Source: Caulobacter segnis ATCC 21756
Lineage (GTDB): Bacteria > Pseudomonadota > Alphaproteobacteria > Caulobacterales > Caulobacteraceae
Direction: 5' to 3'
Assembly: GCF_000092285.1 (NCBI RefSeq)
Contig: NC_014100.1
Coordinates: 1,736,001 to 1,800,000, forward strand
DNA: 64,000 nucleotides
Shown here: positions 8,879 through 18,572 of the stretch, piece after piece
Position numbering within the stretch: position 1 is the stretch's first letter
Layout of the letters: the number at the start of each line of letters is the position of its first letter
The notes under the pieces: model-generated
Database searches by the model: none
What the model was told of the DNA's origin: nothing
The model's input: only the letters and a program-made list of their open reading frames with translations
Program-made: the position numbers and the translations under genes

Positions 8879-9681
8879 GGGATCATCCGCGCCATTTGGG
8901 CGACGAGGGCCGCGGCCGGGACCAGCAGCAGCTGCGCCAGCACCGTGCCGGCCACCCGGCTGCCGGCGAACCACACGACGGCGCGGCGGAAGGCCGGTTC
9001 GCTGACGCGCCCCTCCATCACGTCGTCGGTCATGATCGACAGGCACGGATCGATCAGCACGAACAGCAGGATCGTCGCTACGCCGTTGATCACCGACGAG
9101 AGATTGCTCGCCGTCAGTCTCAGCGTGGGATCGAGGTAGCCGGCGTAGAGCGAGGCGAACACGCCGACGGTCAGCAGGGCCTGGGCCAGCACGTTCAGGA
9201 CGATGACGCGCGCGGGGACGTCGATCTTCTGCTTGAGGCCCCTCAGGTGGGCGGGCGAGGGCAGGGCGACCGACTCGCGGACATAGGACAGCCCGCCCTT
9301 GGCGAAGGCGTGCATCAGCAGTTTCGGCACCGAGCGATGGACCTGGAAGTGCGCCACCGCTCGGGTGAACAGGCGTTGGGCGGTGGGAATGGCCAGGGCG
9401 CCGATCAAAGCCGCGAGGCTGGCGCTGGCCATCAGCCACTGGAAGTCGGAGAGCAACCCCGCGCCGGTTCCGGCCGCGAGGTTCGTCTCGACCCGCTTCG
9501 ACAGGAATGGCCCCTGGAAGGCGTTGGAGGTCCGCGACAGCAGCACTAGGACGTTGAACAGGGCGAACGACATGGCGATGCGGCGCGTGCGCACGCCGGC
9601 GATCCGCACCGCATAGGCCAGAGCGCCAATCAAGTGGATCACGAAGGTCAGGACGCAAAGCAGGAAGAGTTGAGCGTCCAT
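8875..9681 (-). CDS. Amj-family (DUF2837) lipid II flippase homolog
   Basis: A 268-residue polytopic membrane protein. The start (FLLCVLTFVIHLIGALAYAVRIAGVRTRR) and the following FALFNVLVLLSRTSNAFQGPFLS match the hallmark N-terminal signature of the Amj/YdaH family, known from Bacillus subtilis as an alternate to MurJ that flips lipid-linked peptidoglycan precursors. About six hydrophobic segments are visible. Family assignment comes from motif memory; flippase activity in this organism is inference. It is tail-to-tail with the cyclophilin gene and followed upstream by the glnK-amtB unit on the same strand, separated by the terminator at 9737-9768. Confidence 0.75.
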   Translation of the reverse strand: MDAQLFLLCVLTFVIHLIGALAYAVRIAGVRTRRIAMSFALFNVLVLLSRTSNAFQGPFLSKRVETNLAAGTGAGLLSDFQWLMASASLAALIGALAIPTAQRLFTRAVAHFQVHRSVPKLLMHAFAKGGLSYVRESVALPSPAHLRGLKQKIDVPARVIVLNVLAQALLTVGVFASLYAGYLDPTLRLTASNLSSVINGVATILLFVLIDPCLSIMTDDVMEGRVSEPAFRRAVVWFAGSRVAGTVLAQLLLVPAAALVAQMARMIP

Positions 9682-9736
9682 GACGATCTCCGGTCGAGCC
9701 GGCGCAGCTTGGCCAAGGCGATGCGAGTCGCAAAGG

Positions 9737-9768
9737 AAAAGGGCGCGGAGATCGCTCTCCGCGCCCTT
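9737..9768 (-). terminator. terminator downstream of amtB
   Basis: A perfect 12-bp stem (9739-9750 with 9757-9768) around loop ATCGCT. Read on the minus strand, the stem is followed by a T-rich tract (complement of AAAA at 9737-9740), 29 bases past the amtB stop. Confidence 0.85.
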
Positions 9769-9796
9769 CGGTCTTGGGCGAGGACCTACGCCAGCC

Positions 9797-11329
9797 TTAG
9801 CTGTGGTAGGCGCGCTCGCCGTGTTCCGAGATATCCAGGCCTTCTTCTTCGGCTTCCGGCGAAGCCTTCAGACCGATGACCAGCTTAATCAGGAAGAAGA
9901 CGATGGCCGAGGCCACGGCCGACCAGATGATCGTGACGCCGACGGCTTTCACCTGAGCCATCACCTGGACGCCCATGTCGTAGACGGCGCTGTCGCAGGT
10001 CGAGAAGTCGCCATCCTTGCCGCAGCTGGTGTAGTCGACGACGCCAGCGCCGCCCCAGGCGGGGTTGACCAGCAGGCCGGTGCCGATGGCGCCGACGATG
10101 CCGCCGATGCCGTGAATGCCGAAGGCGTCCAGGCTGTCGTCGTACTTCAGCGCGTTCTTCACGACCGAGCAGAAGACGATGCAGATCGGCGAGACGACCA
10201 GACCCAGGATCAGGGCGCCCATCGGACCGGCGAAGCCAGCGGCCGGGGTGACGGCCACGAGGCCGGCGACGATGCCCGAAGCCAGGCCCAGGGCCGACGG
10301 CTTACCGCGGGTGGCCCATTCGGCGATGATCCACGACAGGCCGGCGGCCGCGGTGGCGATGAAGGTGTTGACCATGGCCAGCGAGGCGTAGCCGTTCGAC
10401 TCCAGGTTCGAGCCGGCGTTGAAGCCGAACCAGCCCACCCACAGCAGGCCAGCGCCCACGAGGGTCAGGGTCAGCGAGTGCGGCGGCATCGGCTCCTTGC
10501 CGTAGCCTTGACGCTTGCCGAGGATCAGGGCGCCGACCAGGGCGGCGATACCGGCGTTGATGTGAACGACGGTGCCGCCGGCGAAGTCCAGGGCGCCGAA
10601 GCCCCAGAGCAGGCCGGACTTCACCGGATCCTCGGGAGCCAGGGCGATGGCGTTCGGACCGGGCCACCACCAGACCATGTGCGCCATCGGATAGTACGAC
10701 AGCAGCGGCCACAGGACGGCGAAGGCGACGATGGCGGCGAACTTCATGCGCTCGACCAGCGAACCGACCACCAGGGCGGCCGTGATGGCCGCGAAGGTCG
10801 ATTGGAAGGCGATGAAGGTCAGTTCCGGGATCACGACGCCGGTCGAGAACGTCGCGACGTTGCTGGCCGGCGTGACGTCCTTCAGGAAGATCCGGCCAAA
10901 GCCGCCGACGAACTTGTCGAGGCCGCCGCCGTCGGTGAAGGCGAAGCTGTAGCCCCACAGCATCCAGGCGACGAAGCCGATCAGGGCGACGGTCGAGACC
11001 TGCATCATGACCGACAGCATGTTCTTGGCGCGCACCAGGCCGCCGTAGAACAGGGCCAGGCCCGGCAGGATCATCAGCAGAACCAGCAGGGCGGAGGTGA
11101 GCATCCAGGCGTTGTCGCCCTTGTCCATCTTGTCTTCGATGGTCGGGGCGGCGGCGGGAGCTGGGGCCTCGGCGGGAGCCGCCGCGGTCGGAGCCGGCGC
11201 GGCTTCGGCCGGAGCGGCGGCGGCGGCGGCCGGCGCGGCCTCCTGGGCGAAGGCGGTCGCCCCCAGCGGAGCCCCCGCGATGGTCGCGGCGAGCATAAGC
11301 CCCGCCAGCGGTTTGAAGGTGAGTTTCAT
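9797..11329 (-). CDS. amtB: ammonium transporter
   Basis: A 510-residue inner-membrane channel for ammonium/ammonia. It starts with a cleavable signal (GLMLAATIAGAPLGATAFAQ), as in E. coli AmtB. An Ala/Pro/Glu low-complexity linker follows (about residues 30-65), then the Amt core begins at NAWMLTSALLVLLMILPGLALFYGGLVRAKN. Signature motifs include FAGGTVVHINAG and DAFGIHGIGGIVGA. The C-terminus SPEAEEEGLDISEHGERAYHS is the conserved cytoplasmic tail that receives the PII protein. It lies 22 bases downstream of glnK on the same strand, the usual coupled pair. Confidence 0.97.
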   Translation of the reverse strand: MKLTFKPLAGLMLAATIAGAPLGATAFAQEAAPAAAAAAPAEAAPAPTAAAPAEAPAPAAAPTIEDKMDKGDNAWMLTSALLVLLMILPGLALFYGGLVRAKNMLSVMMQVSTVALIGFVAWMLWGYSFAFTDGGGLDKFVGGFGRIFLKDVTPASNVATFSTGVVIPELTFIAFQSTFAAITAALVVGSLVERMKFAAIVAFAVLWPLLSYYPMAHMVWWWPGPNAIALAPEDPVKSGLLWGFGALDFAGGTVVHINAGIAALVGALILGKRQGYGKEPMPPHSLTLTLVGAGLLWVGWFGFNAGSNLESNGYASLAMVNTFIATAAAGLSWIIAEWATRGKPSALGLASGIVAGLVAVTPAAGFAGPMGALILGLVVSPICIVFCSVVKNALKYDDSLDAFGIHGIGGIVGAIGTGLLVNPAWGGAGVVDYTSCGKDGDFSTCDSAVYDMGVQVMAQVKAVGVTIIWSAVASAIVFFLIKLVIGLKASPEAEEEGLDISEHGERAYHS

Positions 11330-11351
11330 CTCGGTATCCCCTTGTTCCCGA

Positions 11352-12017
<666 letters not shown>

Positions 12018-12368
12018 ATGTCCCCTCTCGTCTTGAAGATCGCGCCGTGGCTGATGCTGGTGGCGTCCAACGTCTTCATGACCTTCGCCTGGTACGGCCA
12101 CCTCAAACACAAGAGCCTGGCGCTTCCGGTGGCGATCCTGTCGAGCTGGATGATCGCGCTTCCAGAATACATGCTTGCGGTGCCAGCCAATCGCCTTGGC
12201 AGCAGTATGTATTCCACGGCTCAGCTTAAGACCGGGCAGGAGGCCATTACCCTGATCGTCTTTACGCTTTTCTCGTTCTTCTACCTCGGTGAGGCGATAA
12301 AGTGGACGACGCTGGTCGGCTTTGGTCTGATCGTCTGTGGCGCGGCCATGGTGTTCTTCTTCAAGTAA
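12018..12368 (+). CDS. DUF486 / DMT-family small membrane protein
   Basis: A 116-residue protein with four hydrophobic segments (MSPLVLKIAPWLMLVASNVF, ALPVAILSSWMIALPEYML, ITLIVFTLFSFFYLGEA, LVGFGLIVCGAAMVFFFK). The WYGHLKHK and EYMLAVPANRLGS motifs are typical of DUF486, a half-size member of the drug/metabolite transporter superfamily. Such proteins probably dimerise, but the substrate is unknown. The ATG at 12018 has an upstream GGAGA at 12005-12009. The reading frame stays open far upstream only because of high GC, and that part overlaps glnK antisense. Confidence 0.8.
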   Translation: MSPLVLKIAPWLMLVASNVFMTFAWYGHLKHKSLALPVAILSSWMIALPEYMLAVPANRLGSSMYSTAQLKTGQEAITLIVFTLFSFFYLGEAIKWTTLVGFGLIVCGAAMVFFFK

Positions 12369-12452
12369 TGGTCAAGGTGATCACGAGGGCGTGATCCGGG
12401 AACCGAGTCCCAGGCTTGGGCGTAAACCGCTCGAACCGAGAGGAACTCGATC

Positions 12453-13397
12453 ATGACCCCCAAGCGCCTCCTCACCGCCGCCGCCGCGATCGCCCTGATG
12501 GCCGGCGTGGCCCACGCCCAGACCGCTCCCGAAACGGCGCCCGCCGCGCAGGCGCCCGCCGCGACGTCGCCCGTCGTCGCCAAGGGCGACCTGATCCAGA
12601 CCGCCCAGGCGTCGGGTCAATTCAGCACCTTCCTTAAGGCCGTCTCGTCGGTGAACCTGACCAGCGTCCTGAAGACCAACCAGAACCTGACCCTGTTCGC
12701 GCCGACCGACGCGGCCTTCGCGGCGCTGCCGGCCGACCAGCGAGATAAGCTGATGGCGCCGGAAAACGGTCCGCTGCTGCAGAAGGTGCTGACCTACCAT
12801 CTGATCAACGCCAAGGTGGATTCCAGCAAGATCACGGGCGCCAAGGGCGAGGTGGCGAGCGTCGAGGGCTCGCCCCTGATGCTGGACGGCAGCGGCGCGA
12901 CGCCGATGGTCGACGGCGCCAACATCGTTCAGGCCGACGTGATGGCCAGCAACGGCGTGCTGCACGTCATCGACAAGGTGCTGCTGCCCAAGGACGTTCC
13001 GGGCCTGCAGGCCGCCTCGGCGCCGGCCGCGACCGACGCGGGCGCGACCATGAACGTCGCCGCCAACGAGCAGGTTTCGCCGCCGGCGCCCGCCGAGCAG
13101 GCCGGCGCCCAGGTCCCAACCGCCACCAATCCGACACCCGTCGCGCCGGCCACGTCGACCGACATGGCCGCTGATCCGGCCGCTTCGCCGTCGGCCATGG
13201 CCGCGCCGGCGGTTGGCGTCAGCGCCTCGGGCGTCGTGCCGGCCTCGTCCCAGACCCCGGACGCCCAGGCTTCGCTCAAAGCCGGCGATCCGAACGTGGT
13301 CTCGAACGGACCGGTCGCCGATACGACCGCCAACCGCGCCAAGTACGGCGCGCCGATGTCGAACGCCGGCAAGCGCACCACGCCCAAGGGCAACTAG
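12453..13397 (+). CDS. fasciclin-domain secreted protein
   Basis: A 314-residue exported protein. It has a signal peptide (LLTAAAAIALMAGVAHAQ) and a single FAS1 domain at roughly residues 45-180, with NLTLFAPTDAAFAALPADQ and the closing GVLHVIDKVLLP. The C-terminal ~130 residues are Ala/Pro/Thr-rich low complexity, likely disordered or wall-spanning. FAS1 domains mediate adhesion or surface interactions. The role here is unknown. It stands alone between DUF486 and glyQ and ends with a palindrome (13412-13429) and a terminator. Confidence 0.9.
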   Translation: MTPKRLLTAAAAIALMAGVAHAQTAPETAPAAQAPAATSPVVAKGDLIQTAQASGQFSTFLKAVSSVNLTSVLKTNQNLTLFAPTDAAFAALPADQRDKLMAPENGPLLQKVLTYHLINAKVDSSKITGAKGEVASVEGSPLMLDGSGATPMVDGANIVQADVMASNGVLHVIDKVLLPKDVPGLQAASAPAATDAGATMNVAANEQVSPPAPAEQAGAQVPTATNPTPVAPATSTDMAADPAASPSAMAAPAVGVSASGVVPASSQTPDAQASLKAGDPNVVSNGPVADTTANRAKYGAPMSNAGKRTTPKGN

Positions 13398-13444
13398 GTC
13401 CTTGGACTTTCGTCCGGCGCGCGCCGGACATCGCTTGAAGCAGC

Positions 13445-13477
13445 AGTCGGCGGGCCCTATGGTCCGCCGACTTTTTT
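13445..13477 (+). terminator. terminator between fasciclin gene and glyQ
   Basis: A 9-bp stem AGTCGGCGG (13445-13453) with CCGCCGACT (13464-13472), followed by six T. It lies just before the glyQ start at 13496. A second 18-base perfect palindrome sits upstream at 13412-13429. Confidence 0.85.
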
Positions 13478-13495
13478 CTAGGCCTGCTTTGATTG

Positions 13496-14395
13496 ATGTC
13501 GCGCGAAAAACCCAAGTCCTTCCAAAGCCTGATCCTGACGCTCCATGACTATTGGAGCCGCCAGGGCTGCGTGATCCTGCAGCCGCACGATGTCGAGGTG
13601 GGGGCGGGGACGCTGCACCCGGCCACCGTGCTGCGCGCCTTGGGCCCCAAGCCCTGGAACGCCGCCTACGTGCAGCCCTCGCGCCGTCCGGGCGACGGCC
13701 GCTATGGCGAGAACCCCAACCGCCTGCAGCACTATTATCAGTACCAGGTGATCCTGAAGCCGAACCCCGAGAACATGCAGGACCTGTACCTGGGGTCTCT
13801 GGAAGCGATCGGCCTGGACCTGCGCACCCACGACATCCGCTTCGTCGAGGACGACTGGGAGAACCCGACCGTCGGCGCCTGGGGCCTGGGCTGGGAAGTC
13901 TGGTGCGACGGCATGGAAGTCAGCCAGTACACCTACTTCCAGCAGGTCGGCGGCCTGGACGTGAGCCCCGTCGCGGGCGAGCTGACCTATGGCCTGGAGC
14001 GCCTGGCCATGTACGTGTTCGGCGTCGACAACGTCTACGACCTGCCGTTCAACGATCCCGACTCGCCGCTCGGCGCGACGACCTATGGCGACGTGTTCCT
14101 GGAGAACGAGCGCCAGCAGTCGGAAGCCAACTTCCATGGCTATGACGTCGCGGTGCTCAAGCAGCAGTTCGAGCAGATGGAGGAGCAGGTGCCGCTGATG
14201 CTGGCCCGCTCCTATCAGGGCAAGTCGCTCGTCCTGCCCGCCTACGACATGGTCCTGAAGGCCAGCCACCTTTTCAACCTGATGAACGCCCGCGGCGCGA
14301 TCGCCGTCGCCGAGCGCGCCAGCTACATCGGCCGCATCCGCGACCTTTGTAAGATGTGCGCCAGCGCCTGGGTCGAGCAGCAGGAAGCCGCGTAA
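13496..14395 (+). CDS. glyQ: glycyl-tRNA synthetase alpha subunit
   Basis: The 299-residue catalytic subunit of the bacterial alpha2beta2 GlyRS, which charges tRNA-Gly. Characteristic runs are [55 protein letters not shown] and [15 protein letters not shown]. The ATG at 13496 is preferred over the overlapping TTG at 13493. glyS begins 6 bases after its stop, so both are translated from one message, as expected for a stoichiometric complex. Confidence 0.97.
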   Translation: MSREKPKSFQSLILTLHDYWSRQGCVILQPHDVEVGAGTLHPATVLRALGPKPWNAAYVQPSRRPGDGRYGENPNRLQHYYQYQVILKPNPENMQDLYLGSLEAIGLDLRTHDIRFVEDDWENPTVGAWGLGWEVWCDGMEVSQYTYFQQVGGLDVSPVAGELTYGLERLAMYVFGVDNVYDLPFNDPDSPLGATTYGDVFLENERQQSEANFHGYDVAVLKQQFEQMEEQVPLMLARSYQGKSLVLPAYDMVLKASHLFNLMNARGAIAVAERASYIGRIRDLCKMCASAWVEQQEAA

Positions 14396-14401
14396 GTCAC
14401 G

Positions 14402-16396
14402 ATGCCCCAACTTCTCCTCGAACTGTTCTCGGAAGAGATCCCCGCCCGCATGCAGGCCCAGGCCGCCAAGGACCTGGAGCGCATGGCGCGCGAGCACCTG
14501 GCCGCCGCCGGCTTCCTGCCCGAGGCCCTGACGACCTTCGCCGGCCCGCGTCGCCTGACCCTGGTGGCCGAAGGCCTGCCGCTGGCCCAGGCCGACCGCA
14601 AGGAAGAGCTGAAGGGCCCGCGCGTCGGCGCGCCGCCGCAAGCCATGGAAGGCTTCCTGCGCAAGACGGGCCTGACGCAAGACCAACTGGTCGAGCGCGA
14701 CGGCGTCTACATGGCCTTCATCGAAAAGAAGGGCCGCCCGACGGCGGAAATCGTCGCCGAGATGGTCGAGGCCATCGTCCGGGGCTTCCCGTGGCCCAAG
14801 TCGATGATCTGGGGCTACAAGAAGCTGCGCTGGGTGCGGCCGCTGAAGCGCATCCTGTGCGTGCTGGACCGCGAGGTCGTGCCGTTCTCGATCGAAGGCA
14901 TCGAAAGCGGCGACGTGACCGAGGGCCACCGCTTCATGGGCGAGGCCAAGCCCTTCGTCGCCAAGGACTTCGACGAATACGCCGCCGGCCTCGAAAAGCA
15001 CTTCGTCGTGCTGGACGTCGAGGAGCGCAAGCAGCGCATCCTCGAGGGCTGCAAGACCCTCTGCTTCGCCCGTCATCTGGAGCTGGTCGAGGACCAGGGC
15101 CTGCTCGACGAAGTCGCGGGCCTGGCGGAATGGCCGACGCCCGTGCTGGGCGACATGGACCCGTCGTTCCTGGACCTGCCGCCCGAGGTGATCCGCACCT
15201 CGATGCGGACGCACCAGAAGTACTTCGCGGTGAAGAAGCCGGGCGAGCCGGGCCTGGCCCCGCACTTCATCACCATCGCCAACATCCAGGCCAAGGACGG
15301 CGGCGCCGTGATCGCCGCCGGCAACGCCAAGGTGCTGTCGGCCCGCCTCTCCGACGCCCGCTTCTTCTGGGACGAGGACCGCAAGGCCGGCTTCGAACCG
15401 TGGCTTGAGAAGCTGAACGGCGTGACCTTCCACGCCAAGCTCGGGACCATGGCCCAGCGCGTCGAGCGCATCGTCGCCCTGGCCGGCGCGATCGCCCCGC
15501 TGGTCGGCGCCGATGTCGCGAAAGCCAAGGAAGCCGCGCGGCTGGCCAAGGCGGACCTGGCCTCGGGCATGGTCGGCGAGTTCCCGGAACTTCAGGGCCT
15601 GATGGGCGGCTACTACGCCCGCGAGGCCGGCCTCGACCCCGAGATCGCCGCCGCGATCCAGGACCACTACAAGCCGCAAGGCCCGTCCGACGCGGTGCCG
15701 ACCTCGCCGCTGGCGATCGCCGTGGCGCTTGCGGACAAGCTGGACACGCTGGTCGGCTTCTTCGCGATCGACGAGAAGCCGACGGGCTCCAAGGACCCCT
15801 ATGCGCTGCGTCGGGCGGCGCTGGGCGTGATCCGGATCGTGCTCGAGAACGGGCTGCGGGTCTCGCTGGCCAAGTTCGGCAAGGACGACCTGATCGCCTT
15901 CTTCGCCGACCGCCTGAAGGTCACCCTCCGCGACCAGGGCAAGCGTCACGACCTCGTCGACGCGGTCTTCGCCCTGGGCGACGACGACCTGGCGCGCATC
16001 GTCGCCCGGGTCGAGGCGCTGGACGGTTTCCTGAAGACCGACGACGGCAAGAACCTGCTGGCCGGCTACAAGCGCGCCTCCAACATCCTCAAGGCCGAGG
16101 AGAAGAAGGGCGCTCTGCCGAGCGGCGAACCGGAGGCCCCGGCCGCCGACAGCGCCGCCGAGGTCCAGCTCTACGACGCCCTGCGCGTGCTGAAGGGCCC
16201 GCTGGCCGACGCCCTGGCCAAGGAAGACTTCACCGGCGCCATGGCCCAGCTGGCTGGTCTGCGCGGTCCGGTGGACGCCTATCTGGACGGCGTCTTCGTC
16301 AACGATCCCGAGCACCGCGACAACCGCCTCAAGACCCTGGCCGCCGTCCGCGACGCCATGGGCCAGGTGGCGGACTTTGGGCTCATCGCGGGGTAG
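14402..16396 (+). CDS. glyS: glycyl-tRNA synthetase beta subunit
   Basis: A 664-residue protein, the partner of GlyQ needed for tRNA-Gly recognition. It starts MPQLLLELFSEEIPARMQAQ, the family's standard opening, with VIRTSMRTHQKYF and the HD-like region DALGVI/DPYALRRAALGVIRIVLENGL later. The C-terminal anticodon-binding part ends about 20 residues after FVNDPEHRDNRLKTLAAV. It is slightly shorter than the E. coli protein (689 residues). It directly follows glyQ. A long inverted-repeat element begins 13 bases after the stop. Confidence 0.97.
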   Translation: MPQLLLELFSEEIPARMQAQAAKDLERMAREHLAAAGFLPEALTTFAGPRRLTLVAEGLPLAQADRKEELKGPRVGAPPQAMEGFLRKTGLTQDQLVERDGVYMAFIEKKGRPTAEIVAEMVEAIVRGFPWPKSMIWGYKKLRWVRPLKRILCVLDREVVPFSIEGIESGDVTEGHRFMGEAKPFVAKDFDEYAAGLEKHFVVLDVEERKQRILEGCKTLCFARHLELVEDQGLLDEVAGLAEWPTPVLGDMDPSFLDLPPEVIRTSMRTHQKYFAVKKPGEPGLAPHFITIANIQAKDGGAVIAAGNAKVLSARLSDARFFWDEDRKAGFEPWLEKLNGVTFHAKLGTMAQRVERIVALAGAIAPLVGADVAKAKEAARLAKADLASGMVGEFPELQGLMGGYYAREAGLDPEIAAAIQDHYKPQGPSDAVPTSPLAIAVALADKLDTLVGFFAIDEKPTGSKDPYALRRAALGVIRIVLENGLRVSLAKFGKDDLIAFFADRLKVTLRDQGKRHDLVDAVFALGDDDLARIVARVEALDGFLKTDDGKNLLAGYKRASNILKAEEKKGALPSGEPEAPAADSAAEVQLYDALRVLKGPLADALAKEDFTGAMAQLAGLRGPVDAYLDGVFVNDPEHRDNRLKTLAAVRDAMGQVADFGLIAG

Positions 16397-16409
16397 GAAA
16401 ACCCTCCTC

Positions 16410-16524
16410 GTGTCATCCCGGCCGTAGCGCGGAGCGCGAAGAGCCGGGACCCAGGGGCGGTGCGCACGGGGCTCCTTCACCCCTGGGTCCCGGATAGCCT
16501 CTGCGAGGCTTCCGGGATGACACG
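16410..16524. repeat. intergenic inverted-repeat element after glyS
   Basis: A 115-base nested inverted repeat. The outer arms are GTGTCATCCCGG at the left and CCGGGATGACAC at the right. The inner arms are CCGGGACCCAGGGG (16444-16457) and CCCCTGGGTCCCGG (16480-16493). It resembles dispersed palindromic intergenic elements that carry a TGTCATCCCGG end in many alphaproteobacteria. It lies between convergent glyS and the cytochrome gene, where transcribed RNA would fold into a long hairpin. Confidence 0.8.
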
Positions 16525-16544
16525 GATTTTGAGGCTGCTAGGCT

Positions 16545-17522
16545 TTAAGGTCTCAGCGACGCCGCATAGACCGCCAGGTCGCGGATCTGCTCGTCGTCCA
16601 GACCTCTCGCCGGCCCCTGCATTTGGCTCACCGTCGGGCCGCTCCTGGCGCCCGTCTTGATGTCCAGCAGTTGCCGCGCGAGGTACGCCGCCGAACGTCC
16701 GGCCAGGGGCGGCGCCACGGGCGAGCCTTTCAGACCCTGGCCGTGACAGGCCGCGCAGGCCTGGCCGTTCCCGCCGCCGCTGGCCGCCAGCGCCTCACCC
16801 CGCGCCGTCGCCCCGATCGGCGCATGGACCACGATCACCGCGTTCGGATCGGCCAGCAGCATGCGCGGCCAGTCCTCGGCGACCTCGATCACCTGGCCGT
16901 TCAGGCGCTGGGGCGGCTCGCCGGGGGCGAGGTCCAGCCAGCCATAGTAGTTCGGCTTGGTCGCCGGCGCGGTCTCGCCCTCCACGACGCGCACGCGCGG
17001 CTTGTAGGGTAGGGCGGCGTAGTAGGCCGCGGCGGCCGCGAGCTCGTCGTCGGTGACGGTCTTGGCGACCTTGATCATGTCCTGGTTCGTGGGCCAGTTG
17101 GCTCGCCACGACGTGCGCCGGCCGTCGCGGAACTCGCGGACCTGCTGGATGATGTAGTCTGCGGACAATCCCGCCAGGTTGGGCGTGCCCAGCGAGCCGC
17201 CGCCGCCGATCTGGTGGCACTCGGCGCAGGCCATCACGCCTTTGCGGCCCTGGGCGACGATCGTGGGCGCGGGCGGGTGGCTGTCCGGGAACCAGTCGGG
17301 CGGCCCAGCCCCCTTGTTCAGCGCCTCGCCCGTATAGGTCACCGTGCTGCCGGGGATGTGCTGAGGACCGCTCGGGTAGGGCGGCAGGTTGACCTTGGGG
17401 CCTTGCGGATAGGCCCAGCCGAGCAGGGCTCCGGGCGCGGACTCGGGCTTGGGCTGGCAGGCGGCGAGGCAGAGCAAGGCTCCGCCCAGGATCATCATCG
17501 ACGACACCGCGCCCAATCGCAT
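16545..17522 (-). CDS. diheme cytochrome c lipoprotein
   Basis: A 325-residue exported electron carrier. The N-terminus MILGGALLCLAACQPKPE is a lipoprotein signal with lipobox LAAC. Two class I cytochrome domains each carry a CXXCH heme site: CAECH at about residue 98 and CAACH at about 255. Met-containing loops follow. The closest described type is the cytochrome c553/c4-like subunit of small-molecule oxidation chains. The redox partner is unknown. The gene ends facing the glyS-side repeat and starts about 117 bases from the PF10118 hydrolase stop on the same strand. Confidence 0.88.
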   Translation of the reverse strand: MRLGAVSSMMILGGALLCLAACQPKPESAPGALLGWAYPQGPKVNLPPYPSGPQHIPGSTVTYTGEALNKGAGPPDWFPDSHPPAPTIVAQGRKGVMACAECHQIGGGGSLGTPNLAGLSADYIIQQVREFRDGRRTSWRANWPTNQDMIKVAKTVTDDELAAAAAYYAALPYKPRVRVVEGETAPATKPNYYGWLDLAPGEPPQRLNGQVIEVAEDWPRMLLADPNAVIVVHAPIGATARGEALAASGGGNGQACAACHGQGLKGSPVAPPLAGRSAAYLARQLLDIKTGARSGPTVSQMQGPARGLDDEQIRDLAVYAASLRP

Positions 17523-17639
17523 CTGAAGCCCCCCGGCAAGGACGAGCGCGATGACCTCGCGCTTCGATCGCCGTGGCTCACCTGCGCGGGTGGGCTGCGG
17601 CGGCGAAGCCCTAGCGGACCGGCCTCACCCCGGCAAGCC

Positions 17640-18494
17640 TCAGGCGGCCGCCGCGTCGAACTCGGCTTTCCAGTCGGCGAATTGCGCGCGGTCGTCCTGA
17701 TCCCAGGGATGGAAGCCGGGGCGGTACCAGGCGAAATAGGTCTTGGCGCCGCGGCTGAAGATCCCGGGCTCGCGCCAGACGTAGCGCTTCACGGCCTTCA
17801 GCGCCGCTTCGGGCGTGTAGCCGTCGGTCTCCAGCAGGCGCGCCGCGTAGCGGGTGATGTTGCGGGTGAACATGTAGGTCACCAGCGCCATGGCCCGGCA
17901 ACGAACGAAGTAGCGCTTCGCCGGCGACCAGTCCTTGGTCACCTCCAGGAAGACGTCGTAGGCGACCGCCTTGTGTTCGGTCTCTTCCATGGCGTGCCAG
18001 CGCCACAGCTTCTCGATCTCCGGATCGGTGGTGGCGAAGAGGTCGCGGTGCCGGGCGTGCATCTCGGCCATCATGGCCGTGAAGTGCTCCAGCGCGATCG
18101 TCGAGATCAGCATGCCCATCGGGCCGCGATCGCGGGCCATTTTCACGCGGCCGCGGATCGTCTCCTCGATCTCGGCGACGGGATAGCGCTCGCGGTCGAT
18201 CAGGCTGTTCAGCTGGTGGTGTTCGCGCGAGTGGATGGCTTCCTGGGCGATGAAGCCCCGGGCGTCCTCGGCCAGCTTGCCGCTCAGGCGGTCGCGATAG
18301 CCCTTCACCGCGTCCATGAACATGCGCTCGCCATCGGGGAAGGTCAGGGACAGGGCGTTGAAAACCGCCGTCCCAACGGGATCGCCGCCCAGCCAATGGC
18401 CTTGGCGGGCGCTGTCGAGCGCGAAGCGGATGTCGCGCGGGGCGACGTCGAGGTCGTCGGGCGTGTGCTTGGCCTGAGTTGAAGAGTGCGTCAT
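17640..18494 (-). CDS. predicted metal-dependent hydrolase (PF10118 family)
   Basis: A 284-residue protein. It is rich in paired Glu/His motifs expected for a ferritin-like di-metal helical bundle: FIAQEAIHSREHHQLN at about 104-119, ALEHFTAMMAEMH and WHAMEETEHKAVAYDVF. PF10118 members are annotated as predicted metal-dependent hydrolases, with no proven reaction. It is transcribed divergently from a TetR regulator, with only 72 bases between the starts. I infer TetR control through the TGACA-N4-TGTCA site at 18559-18572. Confidence 0.85.
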   Translation of the reverse strand: MTHSSTQAKHTPDDLDVAPRDIRFALDSARQGHWLGGDPVGTAVFNALSLTFPDGERMFMDAVKGYRDRLSGKLAEDARGFIAQEAIHSREHHQLNSLIDRERYPVAEIEETIRGRVKMARDRGPMGMLISTIALEHFTAMMAEMHARHRDLFATTDPEIEKLWRWHAMEETEHKAVAYDVFLEVTKDWSPAKRYFVRCRAMALVTYMFTRNITRYAARLLETDGYTPEAALKAVKRYVWREPGIFSRGAKTYFAWYRPGFHPWDQDDRAQFADWKAEFDAAAA

Positions 18495-18558
18495 GGCGTT
18501 CTGGGCTCCGCCGGTTTAGGGCTTGGACATCGGCCTTGAGCCCCAGAGTTGGTTATAC

Positions 18559-18572
18559 TGACAAAAATGTCA
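18559..18572. promoter_or_regulatory. candidate TetR operator overlapping the tetR start codon
   Basis: The inverted repeat TGACA-AAAA-TGTCA lies in the spacer between the PF10118 gene and its divergent TetR gene. The second arm includes the proposed ATG at 18567. Divergent TetR regulators usually bind such sites and repress both genes. That function here is inference. Confidence 0.5.

Noticed and set aside
7157..9733. 858-codon minus-strand open frame
   Set aside because: Antisense to ispE and cyclophilin and out of frame with Amj; no motifs.
13478..16480. 1000-codon minus-strand open frame
   Set aside because: Antisense to glyQ and glyS, which are strongly conserved.
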